Source of the DNA: Sphingomonadales bacterium | GTDB taxonomy: Bacteria; Bacteroidota; Bacteroidia; UBA7662 | NCBI GenBank assembly: GCA_016872125.1 | Contig: VHBD01000002.1 | Location: forward strand, 1 to 32,561 | Length of the DNA stretch: 32,561 nt | Reading direction: 5' to 3' | Shown here: piece by piece, positions 1 through 8,616 of the stretch | How positions within the stretch are numbered: position 1 is the stretch's first letter | Layout of the letters: the number at the start of each line of letters is the position of its first letter | Position numbers and translations under genes: made by a program | Notes under the pieces: model-generated | The model's input: the letters and a program-made list of their open reading frames with translations, nothing else | Database searches by the model: none | Told to the model about the DNA's origin: nothing

Positions 1-1
1 A

Positions 2-343
2 TGGCATGTGAGGGAATACGATCCGGAGGCGATGCGTCAAATTTTGGAATCCGTCTTTGGTCAAGTGGACCTGCGCGGAGTCTTTGGCAGTGAAAAGGTC
101 ATGGACTATTACCAGAAGAACAAAGAATCTGTTCGCAAATTCACCCGATGGGATTTTTTGAACCTGCAATACCGTCTGCCGCGTCGGTGGCTTCAAGTTC
201 CTTATGACCTGGCCAATCGGCTTAATCGGCGCAGCTTGGAACAGAAGAATGATCTTTTGGTCCGCCAAATCAGCTCCGACGATTACCCCATTCGTCCATT
301 GAGCCCGCAGGCTTTGGACTATTTTGCGGTATGCACCAAGTAG
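2..343 (+). CDS. Class I SAM-dependent methyltransferase, C-terminal end (5' truncated)
   Basis: The reading frame is open from the first bases of the window and ends at a TAG at 341-343, so only about 113 C-terminal residues are present. The piece starts WHVREYDPEAM and contains GVFGSEKVMDYYQKNK and LPRRWLQVPYDLANRLNRR. From memory, this pattern (a charged entry after the last core strand, then an LP..L..PYD..NR.NR tail) is typical of the C-terminus of Bacteroidota class I methyltransferases of unknown substrate. The SAM-binding motifs lie outside the window, so the family call rests on the tail alone. The GTG at 8 is an internal codon and not a likely start. The gene overlaps the next one by 13 bases, which suggests co-transcription with the amylase-family gene. 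Confidence 0.6.
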   Translation, partial: WHVREYDPEAMRQILESVFGQVDLRGVFGSEKVMDYYQKNKESVRKFTRWDFLNLQYRLPRRWLQVPYDLANRLNRRSLEQKNDLLVRQISSDDYPIRPLSPQALDYFAVCTK

Positions 344-1755
344 GTCTTTTCGGAATCCTGCCAATTCACTTGTTTCGATTATTGATCGTTGCCTTGGGCC
401 TCTGCCTTTTGATGGCTTGCCGCAAAGAATCTCCTATGCCGATCCCTCCTAATCCCAATCCCAAGTACCGTCAATACGGAATTCCATTCCAAGGCATCCC
501 CGCTACCCAAGACATCGTCATGTACGAAGTCAACATGAGGGCCTACAGTCCTGCAGGAAATCTCCAAGGGGTGATCGATCGTTTGGACTCCATCAAACTA
601 CTGGGCGTAAATGTGTTATGGATCATGCCCCTGCACCCCGTGGGGATTCTTAAGGGCATCAATTCTCCTTATTGCATCAGAGATTACAAGGCCGTAGGGG
701 CTGAATACGGGACCTTAAACGACTTAAGGCGATTGACCGACGCAGCCCATGCCAAGGGGATGGCCGTCATCATGGATTGGGTAGCGAACCACAGCTCCTG
801 GGACCATCCTTGGATGCAAAACGAGGGTTGGCATACCCGCAACGCCCAAGGCCAGGTCGTGCATCCGCCGGGGACCAATTGGTTGGACGTGGCCGATCTG
901 AATTATCAGAATATGGAAATGCGTGCGGCCATGCAGGATGCCATGCTGTACTGGTTGTACGAAGCCAATGTGGACGGTTACCGCTGCGATTATGCGGATG
1001 GGGTGCCCTATGACTTTTGGCAGGATACCTGGTCCCTTGTCCACTCCATTCCAGGACGGCAATGCATCTTGTTTGCGGAAGGAACCCGACCGGATCATTT
1101 CAACGCAGGATTTGACCTGAATTTTGCTTGGTCTTCGTATTCCATTCTCCAACAAGTTTGGCAGGGACAGTCTCCACAGAATTTTCTTAACAACCGATTG
1201 ATCCAAACCAATTCCTCACCACAAGGAAAATACTGGTTGCAGTTCACGACCAACCACGACGAATCTGCCTGGGATGCCACGCCCGTTACCCTTTTTGGTG
1301 GGTTGACTGGGGCCCTGGCTGCCTCCGCATTGACCTTGATGAGCGGGGGACCGCATCTGCTCTACGGAAGCCAGGAAGTCGGAACCGCCCAAAACATCCC
1401 CTTCTTCTCGCGCTCGGCAATCAATTGGCAAGCCAACCCCGGGATGTTGCGCGCCTACCGCAGCATGATGGCCTTCTATGGTGACCATGCCGCAGCCAGA
1501 AGCGGTATCCTCACCTCCTACCCCCATCCGGATCTGGCGGTAATTCACAAAACCCTTGGATCCGATACCGTGTTGGCCCTTGTAAATACCCGGAACCGGG
1601 TTGTTTCCTATTCCATTCCCCTTTCCTTGCAAGGCTCGGAATGGAGAAGCGAATTTGCTTCGGCCATGGTGAATACGCCCACCACCCAAACCTTGATTTT
1701 CCCTAACGAGCTTACCCTTCAGCCTTTCGAGGTCCTCCTTTTGACCAAGCCATGA
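331..1755 (+). CDS. Alpha-amylase family (GH13) glycoside hydrolase, predicted lipoprotein
   Basis: A 474-residue protein with a hydrophobic leader ending in the lipobox LMAC (Cys30), so it is probably lipid-anchored, either in the periplasm or on the cell surface. The four GH13 signature regions are present in order: DWVANH (149-154), GYRCD with the nucleophile Asp220, the acid/base Glu250 in LFAEG, and TNHD with Asp310. The catalytic triad therefore looks intact and the enzyme should act on alpha-glucans; the exact specificity cannot be read. A short beta-rich C-terminal domain (about 390-474) follows the barrel, as is usual in the family. The start lies inside the end of the methyltransferase gene, and the stop overlaps the start of the GT51 gene as ATGA, which suggests translational coupling. 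Confidence 0.88.
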   Translation: MHQVGLFGILPIHLFRLLIVALGLCLLMACRKESPMPIPPNPNPKYRQYGIPFQGIPATQDIVMYEVNMRAYSPAGNLQGVIDRLDSIKLLGVNVLWIMPLHPVGILKGINSPYCIRDYKAVGAEYGTLNDLRRLTDAAHAKGMAVIMDWVANHSSWDHPWMQNEGWHTRNAQGQVVHPPGTNWLDVADLNYQNMEMRAAMQDAMLYWLYEANVDGYRCDYADGVPYDFWQDTWSLVHSIPGRQCILFAEGTRPDHFNAGFDLNFAWSSYSILQQVWQGQSPQNFLNNRLIQTNSSPQGKYWLQFTTNHDESAWDATPVTLFGGLTGALAASALTLMSGGPHLLYGSQEVGTAQNIPFFSRSAINWQANPGMLRAYRSMMAFYGDHAAARSGILTSYPHPDLAVIHKTLGSDTVLALVNTRNRVVSYSIPLSLQGSEWRSEFASAMVNTPTTQTLIFPNELTLQPFEVLLLTKP

Positions 1756-3758
1756 GGGTTTGGCTTGGACGTCATCGAAAGACTTTTCGTCGATTTGGGG
1801 TTGTGGCAGTGACGACTGCCCTACTCTCCCTGGGGGTATGGTTGACGATTCGGCATACCTTGTTGGACCGAGGTTGGAAAATTGCCCAAAATGCAGCCCT
1901 AAGTAAGGGATACACGCTGCAATGCAAGTCTATGGCCTTTGACGGATTGTTCCATATTCAGGTCCAAGGCTTAGCCCTGACCATGGAAGGTAAGCCCCTG
2001 CTTCAAATTCAAGAGACCCAAGCGGCTCCGTCCTTTATAGCCCTGTTGCAGGGGAAGCCCAGGCTTCGAAAATTGCATCTGCTCAAGGTCGCCGTCCACT
2101 TGTTAAATACTTCCTCGGGTTGCAATTACCGTAATTTAATTAACACTGATCAAACAATTGCAAAAGCGCCCAAGCCAGTCCGTTCCGATGGCGAATCGCA
2201 GCGTATCTACCGTGCGGTTTCCGCCGCAATGGACTGGTTGCCTTCGGATTTTAAACTCTTGAAGCTTAAAGCTGATTACTCGACCGACACGGGACAATGG
2301 GTGATCCATATTCCCCATATGCTGTACCAGGGCGAGCGTATTGACGGATCCCTGAATATCAAGGAAAACGGTTGTTTCACCGGATTTGCTTTTGATGGCC
2401 ACCTGGATCGCTCGGACATCACCGGTCAAATTCGCCTACGTCCCTATGCAAGAGGTAATTCAAATCTGCGCTCCACGCCGATGGAATCGGGGCTGAGCCG
2501 TGTGGTGCTTCCCTTGACCTTGAATCGTTGGGGCTTATCTGCTCAAATGAAGGAAGTCAATGTACAAGTAAGGCAGTTTAAAATGACGAACGGAGTTCTT
2601 GCCTTTGACTTGGAAGGTGACCTCCAATCCTTGCAGTTGATGCATCCTAAATTGGCGGTGGATACCGTGCTTTTTCCTCGTTGCCGGGGCCGTCTGCGAG
2701 GGAACGTCAGAGCCCATCAAGTGGAATTTGATAGTACCAGTGGTTTTCAGATTCAACAAATCCCTTGCCGTTTTTATATGCTTTGGGATCGTGGGCCCCA
2801 AGCTCGACTCGACCTTCGAATCACCACATCCAAGATTTCTGCTAATCGTTTCTTAGGCTCATTGCCCATCGGAATCTTTCGTAACCTCCAAGGGATGAAA
2901 GCCCAAGGCCGTTTGCATTGGTTCCTCAGTCTGCAATTGGAGGACCGTCAACCCGAACACTGTCGTTTTCGTAGCGCTTTGGTGAGTGACCAATTTCGGA
3001 TTACCCGCATGGGGGTCACCAACCTCGCCAAAATGAACGGTGCGTTTGCCCATACCGTTACCCAGAACGGGGTTTCCCTTCGCAACCTCTGGGTGGGTCC
3101 CGAAAACCCCATGTACACCCCATTGCAACAAATCCCCGTGTCCATGCAACAAGCCATCATGACGGGGGAAGATGGGGACTTCTACCATCACCAAGGCTTC
3201 TATCCTGAAGCCTTTCGACGAAGCATTGCACAGAATTATCGCAAAGGAAAATTTGCACGTGGGGGCAGCACCATCACCATGCAATTGGTCAAAAATGTTT
3301 TCTTAAATCCTCGCAAAACCATTGCCCGCAAAGCGGAAGAATTGCTCATCACTTGGATCATTGAGAACCAAGGAATCACCTCCAAAGCCAGGATGATGGA
3401 AGTGTATCTGAATGTGATTGAGTTTGGGAGCAATGTTTGGGGTATTGGGGAAGCCTCTCGTTACTACTTCGGCAAGCATCCATCAGCCCTAGACCCTATC
3501 GAATCGGTGTTCCTGGCTGGATTGGTACCCAGACCCCGGGTATTTCAGAACCTCCTGGAACCTGACGGCACAGTGTCTTCCAAGAATGGTAATTTCATTG
3601 CCATTCGAAATCGCTTTGTCCGAAGGGGGCTCTTGCCCCAGGAGGATTCCAATCGCGTACATGTTGGGCTCTTGAGGTCGGTGTACCGCCATCTTCAACC
3701 CATGGATTCTGCGACCTTGGCCAAGGAATTGTTGGATGTAGACTTTGAAGACTACTAG
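1752..3758 (+). CDS. Transglycosylase (GT51) domain protein with long AsmA-like N-terminal region
   Basis: A 668-residue protein with one N-terminal membrane segment (about residues 14-34) and a large extracytoplasmic part. The last ~210 residues are a GT51 peptidoglycan glycosyltransferase domain, which polymerises lipid II into glycan strands. Motif 1 is EDGDFYHHQGF with catalytic Glu473, motif 2 is GGSTITMQLVKN (504-515), and motif 3 is RKAEE (526-530). There is no transpeptidase domain after it. The region 35-440 is beta-rich and resembles the start of AsmA/TamB-like proteins, with short strands and a 'lqiqetqaapsfiallqgkp' style segment; this match is by eye only. A normal monofunctional transglycosylase is about 240 residues, so this protein is nearly three times longer. 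It overlaps the amylase gene by four bases, and its stop abuts the stop of mutS with no gap. Confidence 0.85.
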   Translation: MRVWLGRHRKTFRRFGVVAVTTALLSLGVWLTIRHTLLDRGWKIAQNAALSKGYTLQCKSMAFDGLFHIQVQGLALTMEGKPLLQIQETQAAPSFIALLQGKPRLRKLHLLKVAVHLLNTSSGCNYRNLINTDQTIAKAPKPVRSDGESQRIYRAVSAAMDWLPSDFKLLKLKADYSTDTGQWVIHIPHMLYQGERIDGSLNIKENGCFTGFAFDGHLDRSDITGQIRLRPYARGNSNLRSTPMESGLSRVVLPLTLNRWGLSAQMKEVNVQVRQFKMTNGVLAFDLEGDLQSLQLMHPKLAVDTVLFPRCRGRLRGNVRAHQVEFDSTSGFQIQQIPCRFYMLWDRGPQARLDLRITTSKISANRFLGSLPIGIFRNLQGMKAQGRLHWFLSLQLEDRQPEHCRFRSALVSDQFRITRMGVTNLAKMNGAFAHTVTQNGVSLRNLWVGPENPMYTPLQQIPVSMQQAIMTGEDGDFYHHQGFYPEAFRRSIAQNYRKGKFARGGSTITMQLVKNVFLNPRKTIARKAEELLITWIIENQGITSKARMMEVYLNVIEFGSNVWGIGEASRYYFGKHPSALDPIESVFLAGLVPRPRVFQNLLEPDGTVSSKNGNFIAIRNRFVRRGLLPQEDSNRVHVGLLRSVYRHLQPMDSATLAKELLDVDFEDY

Positions 3759-6386
3759 TTAATCGTCTTTGCCCTTGATTTGGGATTGTTGGTTCATGAT
3801 CCAATGCAAGGCTTGCATTGGGGTCAAATTATTGGTTTCCAATGCCACGAGGGATTCCTTCAGGGCAAGAGCCTGCGCATCCCCTTCCCCCCACAAGGAC
3901 AGTTGCCATGACGAATTTGGGTTAGGGACAGATTTTGAAGCAGGTACTTTGGCGGTTTCGTCACGCAGGGATTCCATATGCTCCAAAATAGCTTCGGCTT
4001 CATGAATGACCGCTGCGGGGACACCGGCCATCCTAGCCACATGCAGCCCAAAACTATGGGAAGAACCTCCGGGCTGCAGGGTACGAAGAAATTCCATACG
4101 ATCTCCCTGCCTGGATACCGAGACATGGTAATTGGCAATTCGAGAATACTTGTCGGCCATGCGATTCAGTTCGTGGTAATGGGTCGCGAACAAGGTCATC
4201 GGACGGTGCCGAGGATGCTCATGCAGATAGGCCGCTATAGCCCATGCCAAACTGATCCCGTCGTAGGTCGAAGTTCCTCGTCCAATTTCATCCAATAACA
4301 ACAAACTACTCCCGGTCATATGGTGCAAAATGGTGGCCATTTCTTGCATTTCCACCATGAACGTGGACTCACCCGCGGCCAAATTATCGGAGGCCCCCAC
4401 CCGCGTAAACAGCCTATCCACCAGACCCATGCAGGCCTCAGTTGCGGGCACATAACAACCAATTTGCGCCATCACGACCAGAAGGCCCGCTTGCCGAAGC
4501 AAGGCTGATTTCCCGGACATGTTGGGTCCTGTAATCATCCATATTTGCTCATGGCCGGGGTCGAGGTTCAAATCATTGGGGATATAGGGCTTGGAATCCG
4601 GAAGGATTCGCTCCAATACGGGGTGCCTTAATTGTTTGACCTGAAGTCCAACCGAATCGGTGAAGCGAGGTTGGACATAATTTCGGTCTTTGGCGATTTG
4701 AGCAAAACCCAGCAGCACATCTAAGGTTGCCAGGCGCCGTGAAGCCTGCTGAAGGGCCGGCACATGGCTCGCAATTTCTTGAAGCAAGAGCATGTAGGTC
4801 TCTTGCTCCAAGGCTTGAATTCGCTGATCGGCTGACAGGTATTTCTCTTCGAAGGCTTTGAGCTCCGGGGTGATGTACCGTTCTGCATTGACCAAGGTTT
4901 GTTTGCGGATCCATTCGACGGGCACCTTGTCTTTGTGGGCGTGGGTGACTTCGAGATAAAATCCAAACACTTGGTTGTAACTGATTTTGAGCGATGAAAT
5001 TTTGGTTCTTTGAATCTCCTCTTCGACCATTCGGTTCATGAAACTTTTGGCATTCTCCTTGAGGGCACGGAGCTCGTCCAAATCGTCGCGGTAACCGGAA
5101 CGAATAGCCCCTCCTTTGGAAAGGATAGCAGGGGCATCCTCATGAAGAACCGACTCGATACGCTGGGCGACCATGAGCAGGACCGGGAACTCAGCCAATA
5201 TATTTTGCAAAGCCTTGGACTCGGGGTCCGTGGATGCCCTATCGCGTATGGACTCTGCAGCCCTGATGCTCAGGGCCAATCGCCATAACTCCCTAGGACC
5301 GCTACGCATAACCCCTACCCGGGCTGCCATTCTTTCCATGTCCCCCACCTCAAGCAAATCTGTACGATGGTGTTCGGCCTCTGCGCTATGATGCAAAGCC
5401 CATTCCACCACATTTTGCCGGGCCTCTATGGCCTCACGGTTCCGGAGCGGCATGGCTACCCATTGCCGTAACAACCTGGTTCCCATGGGTGTACAACAAG
5501 CATCCAAGGAAACTGCCAGCGAAATCCCTCCGGGCTGTTGAGGCTCAAGCAATTCCAAGGTTCTCACCGTGAAGGGATCCATCCACAACGTATCCGTCGT
5601 TTCCAATCGAGACAAGCCGTAGAGCGGTAAGGGACCATCCCTGCGCGTTTCTTGGAGGTAATGCAAGATGGCACCTGCCGCGATTTGTGCAGCCTCCAAG
5701 CCTTCCAAGCCATAACCTTTGACCGAGAGGCTTTGAAATTGCTTCTGCAATCTTCCCAAAGCACCTTCCTTTTCCCATACCCAATCGTCCAGCCATTGCC
5801 AAGGCCATCCGTCGCCCAACGCTTCCAGGACCTGGCTTTTCTGCCATTTGTTCCCTAACAACTCCAACGGTGCATAACGGCGTAACAAACTGCCAATTTC
5901 CTGGAGCGTACCCTGCATGGCTTGGAAGGATCCGGTTGTCACATCGCAGAAGGCCAGTCCATAAACCCCTTGGCCGGCCCCATGGAAGGCCGCCAAAAAA
6001 TTATTGCGGGTATGATCCAGCAAGGAATCGCTGAACGCCACCGCAGGAGAAACCAATTCGGTGACATCCCGTTTGACAATGCCTTTGGCTTGTTTGGGAT
6101 CCTCCATTTGATCGCAGACCGCCACCCTCAACCCTGCTCGAACCAAACGGGGCAAATACTGGTCCAACGAATGATGGGGGAATCCTGCCAAGGCCATTTC
6201 TGCGGCAGCCCCATTCGCACGCTTGGTCAAGGTGATTCCCAAAACCTTGGAACATTGCACCGCGTCATCCCCAAAGGTTTCGTAAAAGTCCCCTACCCTG
6301 AACAAGAGCATTGCCCCGGGGTATCGCGCCTTGATCTGCGCGTATTGTTTCATCAACGGGGTTTCGGTGGCGTTCTTGGTGGACAT
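3759..6386 (-). CDS. mutS: DNA mismatch repair protein MutS
   Basis: MutS recognises mispaired and looped-out bases and recruits MutL using ATP. With the ATG at 6386 the protein has 875 residues, normal for the family. Visible motifs are the mismatch-reading Phe-x-Glu in GDFYE (Phe34, Glu36), the core and lever region, Walker A GPNMSGKS (620-627) and Walker B LLLLDEIGRGTS (Asp699, Glu700). The frame extends to a TTG at 6410, but the family N-terminus fits the ATG just before STKN, and the longer form would overlap the divergent RNA methyltransferase frame. No Shine-Dalgarno sequence is seen. The gene stands alone on its strand. Confidence 0.97.
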   Translation of the reverse strand: MSTKNATETPLMKQYAQIKARYPGAMLLFRVGDFYETFGDDAVQCSKVLGITLTKRANGAAAEMALAGFPHHSLDQYLPRLVRAGLRVAVCDQMEDPKQAKGIVKRDVTELVSPAVAFSDSLLDHTRNNFLAAFHGAGQGVYGLAFCDVTTGSFQAMQGTLQEIGSLLRRYAPLELLGNKWQKSQVLEALGDGWPWQWLDDWVWEKEGALGRLQKQFQSLSVKGYGLEGLEAAQIAAGAILHYLQETRRDGPLPLYGLSRLETTDTLWMDPFTVRTLELLEPQQPGGISLAVSLDACCTPMGTRLLRQWVAMPLRNREAIEARQNVVEWALHHSAEAEHHRTDLLEVGDMERMAARVGVMRSGPRELWRLALSIRAAESIRDRASTDPESKALQNILAEFPVLLMVAQRIESVLHEDAPAILSKGGAIRSGYRDDLDELRALKENAKSFMNRMVEEEIQRTKISSLKISYNQVFGFYLEVTHAHKDKVPVEWIRKQTLVNAERYITPELKAFEEKYLSADQRIQALEQETYMLLLQEIASHVPALQQASRRLATLDVLLGFAQIAKDRNYVQPRFTDSVGLQVKQLRHPVLERILPDSKPYIPNDLNLDPGHEQIWMITGPNMSGKSALLRQAGLLVVMAQIGCYVPATEACMGLVDRLFTRVGASDNLAAGESTFMVEMQEMATILHHMTGSSLLLLDEIGRGTSTYDGISLAWAIAAYLHEHPRHRPMTLFATHYHELNRMADKYSRIANYHVSVSRQGDRMEFLRTLQPGGSSHSFGLHVARMAGVPAAVIHEAEAILEHMESLRDETAKVPASKSVPNPNSSWQLSLWGEGDAQALALKESLVALETNNLTPMQALHWIMNQQSQIKGKDD

Positions 6387-6502
6387 CACGAATAGAGTCA
6401 AATCAGGCAATGTTCCACAAAACAGGCAACGAGTTCACGCCGATGCAGACCACAGGCCGTGAATTAACTTGGAGGCCAAAACCTCTAAATCTCCTACCTG
6501 GC

Positions 6503-7042
6503 ATGCGCCTCAAAAGCATGAATGAACTGAACCGCCCACCCTTGGAACAGTCCAAAAATAACCCCAAAATACCCGTGGTTGCCGTTTTGCCTAACCTTCG
6601 CAGCCTCCAAAATGTGGGCTCTATTTTCCGATCTGCGGATGCCTTTGGCCTCAAGGAAATCATCCTTTGCGGTTACACCGGCCGTCCACCTCACCGGGAT
6701 ATTCACAAGGCCGCATTGGGGGCTGAAGAAAGCGTGACCTGGAGAGCCTGGGATGATCCGTTCGAAGCCCTGAGGCAACTGCGGTCGGAAGGGTATACCT
6801 TGGTTGCTGTTGAACAAGCTGAGCCTTCGCATTCCTTGGCCGATTGGTCATGGGAGGGGCAAGAACCCTTGGCCTTGGTCTTTGGCAACGAGATGGACGG
6901 CTTGGATCCTGCTTTACTCCAAGCCTGTGATTGGGCCTTGGAACTCCCGCAGTGGGGATGTAAACATAGCCTCAACGTTTCAGTCTGCGCAGGCATTCTC
7001 TTTTGGGAAGTTGCTCGACGAGCAATGTCCGACCTTAGATAA
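6503..7042 (+). CDS. TrmH/SpoU family RNA 2'-O-methyltransferase
   Basis: SPOUT-class enzyme that methylates a ribose 2'-OH in tRNA or rRNA with SAM. All three family motifs are present: motif 1 NLRSLQNVGSIFRSADAFG, motif 2 LVFGNEMDGL, and motif 3 HSLNVSVCAGI, which form the SAM-binding trefoil knot. The substrate cannot be read from the sequence. The frame opens at an ATG at 6410, but the segment before MRLKSMNELNRPP has no family resemblance, and Bacteroidota homologues, as I recall them, begin with M(R/K)(K/L)..ELNR. I therefore place the start at 6503 (179 residues), leaving 116 bases between this gene and the divergent mutS. The stop is two bases from the stop of selO. Confidence 0.88.
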   Translation: MRLKSMNELNRPPLEQSKNNPKIPVVAVLPNLRSLQNVGSIFRSADAFGLKEIILCGYTGRPPHRDIHKAALGAEESVTWRAWDDPFEALRQLRSEGYTLVAVEQAEPSHSLADWSWEGQEPLALVFGNEMDGLDPALLQACDWALELPQWGCKHSLNVSVCAGILFWEVARRAMSDLR

Positions 7043-7044
7043 GG

Positions 7045-8616
7045 TCAAGTTCCGCAAAAGGTGCAATAACCTGCATCACCCAGGGGTGGTGGCTGATTAA
7101 GCCTGCGCTGCAGTTCGCTTCGTTGATAGGGTTCACGGATGGCTTTCAGAAGCTCATCCCAACCTGCATCACGATCATGGAGGACCTTTTGGTCCAAAGC
7201 ATCCTCGACCAGGTGATTGCGTGGGATCATGCTTGGGTTTTGGCTTTGCATCTGGGCCAAAGAGGATAGACAGGCACCATCACCAGCCCCTTCCAAAAAA
7301 TTAATCCAACGAGCAACCCAATCCCTGGACGGGAGATCAACGGATATATGCCTACTTGAGGATTCCAGTAACCCGCCCTGCACGGGATAAGACTTAGAAT
7401 CAAATTGCATCGCTTCTTGGAGAATTACTTCCAAATTAAGATAAGACAGAGCATAATCCGGTCTAGATTCCTCCAGCCATACCTGCCAATCCGAGACCAG
7501 GGAACAGGCCTCTTCATGGTTTGAAAATCGTTGAGGGTCAAGACCTAATTTCATCCATTGCATGCGTTTCAAAGCCTGCTCAACGCAAAAACGGTATTGT
7601 TGCAGCAAATCCTGGGCAATCAATACGGCCCTTCTCTCGTTGTGATCACTATCCAACAAGGGCAATAAACAGGACAGAAGTACCCCGGCGTTCCATTCCA
7701 TGATCTCCGACTGCCGACCCCAGGCATAGCGGCCGTATTGATCGATGGAACTGAACGAACGTTTCAGATCGTACGTATTCACGAAGGCACAGGGACCCAA
7801 ATCCAGGGTCATGCCCATCAAACTAATGTTATCGGTATTGAGAACCCCGTGAGCGAAGCCAACCCGCATCCAATGCGCCAAGAGTTCGGCTTGACGTCTG
7901 CTCCATTCTTCAAAATAGCATCTAACCGCCTCGGGATCAAAGTCTCCTACACCGTAAAGGCTACGTCCCTGCTCAAGAGCATTTGCCCCATTCCAAAGTC
8001 CTATACTTCGATTCAAAATCACCATGGCATAACGTGCATAGTCTTCCGGGGATAAAGCACGATTCGCATATTCCAAGGTTCCTATGCGGACATGATGCGG
8101 AGCTGTTCGCAAAAGCAATCCGCCTCTTTGATCCATTTCCCTCCAAACCTTATAGGGTGTTTCCAAAACCATCAGGGAACGGGTTGTCGGAACACCCAGC
8201 GCATGCAAAGCTTCCGTGATGATGAATTCTCTTAGCATCGCGTGGAGGGTTGCATAACCGTCTCCACCTCTGGCAAAAGGGGTGGGACCGCTTCCTTTAA
8301 GATGCACATCGTAACAAATTCCTAAATCATTCTGCCATTCGCCGAGCAACAGAGCCCTTCCGTCCCCCAGCATCGTGAAATAACCGTATTGATGACCGGC
8401 ATAGGCCATGGCCATAGGCTGGGAGGTGGACTGAATCCACCCCGAAACCGAGTCCATATCGGCATGGGCCCACTCAAGGCTCATTTCCTCCGCCAAGGCC
8501 TGGTTGAACACAGCAATTCTCATTCCTAAGCCATTCGGTTGCGGCATATCCACCCCTAATCGCCCGGAGGTAAGGGTTTGACCCAGTGCCCGGTAATCGC
8601 TACGCCAGAAACTCAA
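7045..8616 (-). CDS. selO: Protein adenylyltransferase SelO (YdiU family)
   Basis: SelO is a pseudokinase-fold enzyme that transfers AMP to Ser, Thr or Tyr of target proteins and is linked to redox stress. Expected landmarks are present: YAGHQYG and LGDGRALLLGE, Lys107 in HLKGSG, Glu130 in MLREF, NTDN (260-263) and the metal-binding Asp272. The usual IDYGPF is LDLGPC here. The C-terminus reads YCTFCGT, a Cys518-x-x-Cys521 pair with Cys521 third from the end, the position of selenocysteine in animal SelO. The start appears to be TTG at 8616, sharing four bases with the stop of the TonB receptor gene. The first in-frame ATG is residue 24 and would trim a modestly conserved region. It is probably the last gene of a four-gene operon. 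Confidence 0.93.
   Translation of the reverse strand: MSFWRSDYRALGQTLTSGRLGVDMPQPNGLGMRIAVFNQALAEEMSLEWAHADMDSVSGWIQSTSQPMAMAYAGHQYGYFTMLGDGRALLLGEWQNDLGICYDVHLKGSGPTPFARGGDGYATLHAMLREFIITEALHALGVPTTRSLMVLETPYKVWREMDQRGGLLLRTAPHHVRIGTLEYANRALSPEDYARYAMVILNRSIGLWNGANALEQGRSLYGVGDFDPEAVRCYFEEWSRRQAELLAHWMRVGFAHGVLNTDNISLMGMTLDLGPCAFVNTYDLKRSFSSIDQYGRYAWGRQSEIMEWNAGVLLSCLLPLLDSDHNERRAVLIAQDLLQQYRFCVEQALKRMQWMKLGLDPQRFSNHEEACSLVSDWQVWLEESRPDYALSYLNLEVILQEAMQFDSKSYPVQGGLLESSSRHISVDLPSRDWVARWINFLEGAGDGACLSSLAQMQSQNPSMIPRNHLVEDALDQKVLHDRDAGWDELLKAIREPYQRSELQRRLNQPPPLGDAGYCTFCGT

Noticed and set aside
724..1206. 160-residue open frame antisense to the amylase gene
   Set aside because: It mirrors the conserved barrel and has no family resemblance.
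6387..6502. Overlapping extended starts of mutS (TTG) and of the RNA methyltransferase (ATG 6410)
   Set aside because: Neither extension resembles its family, and both together would remove the divergent promoter region.
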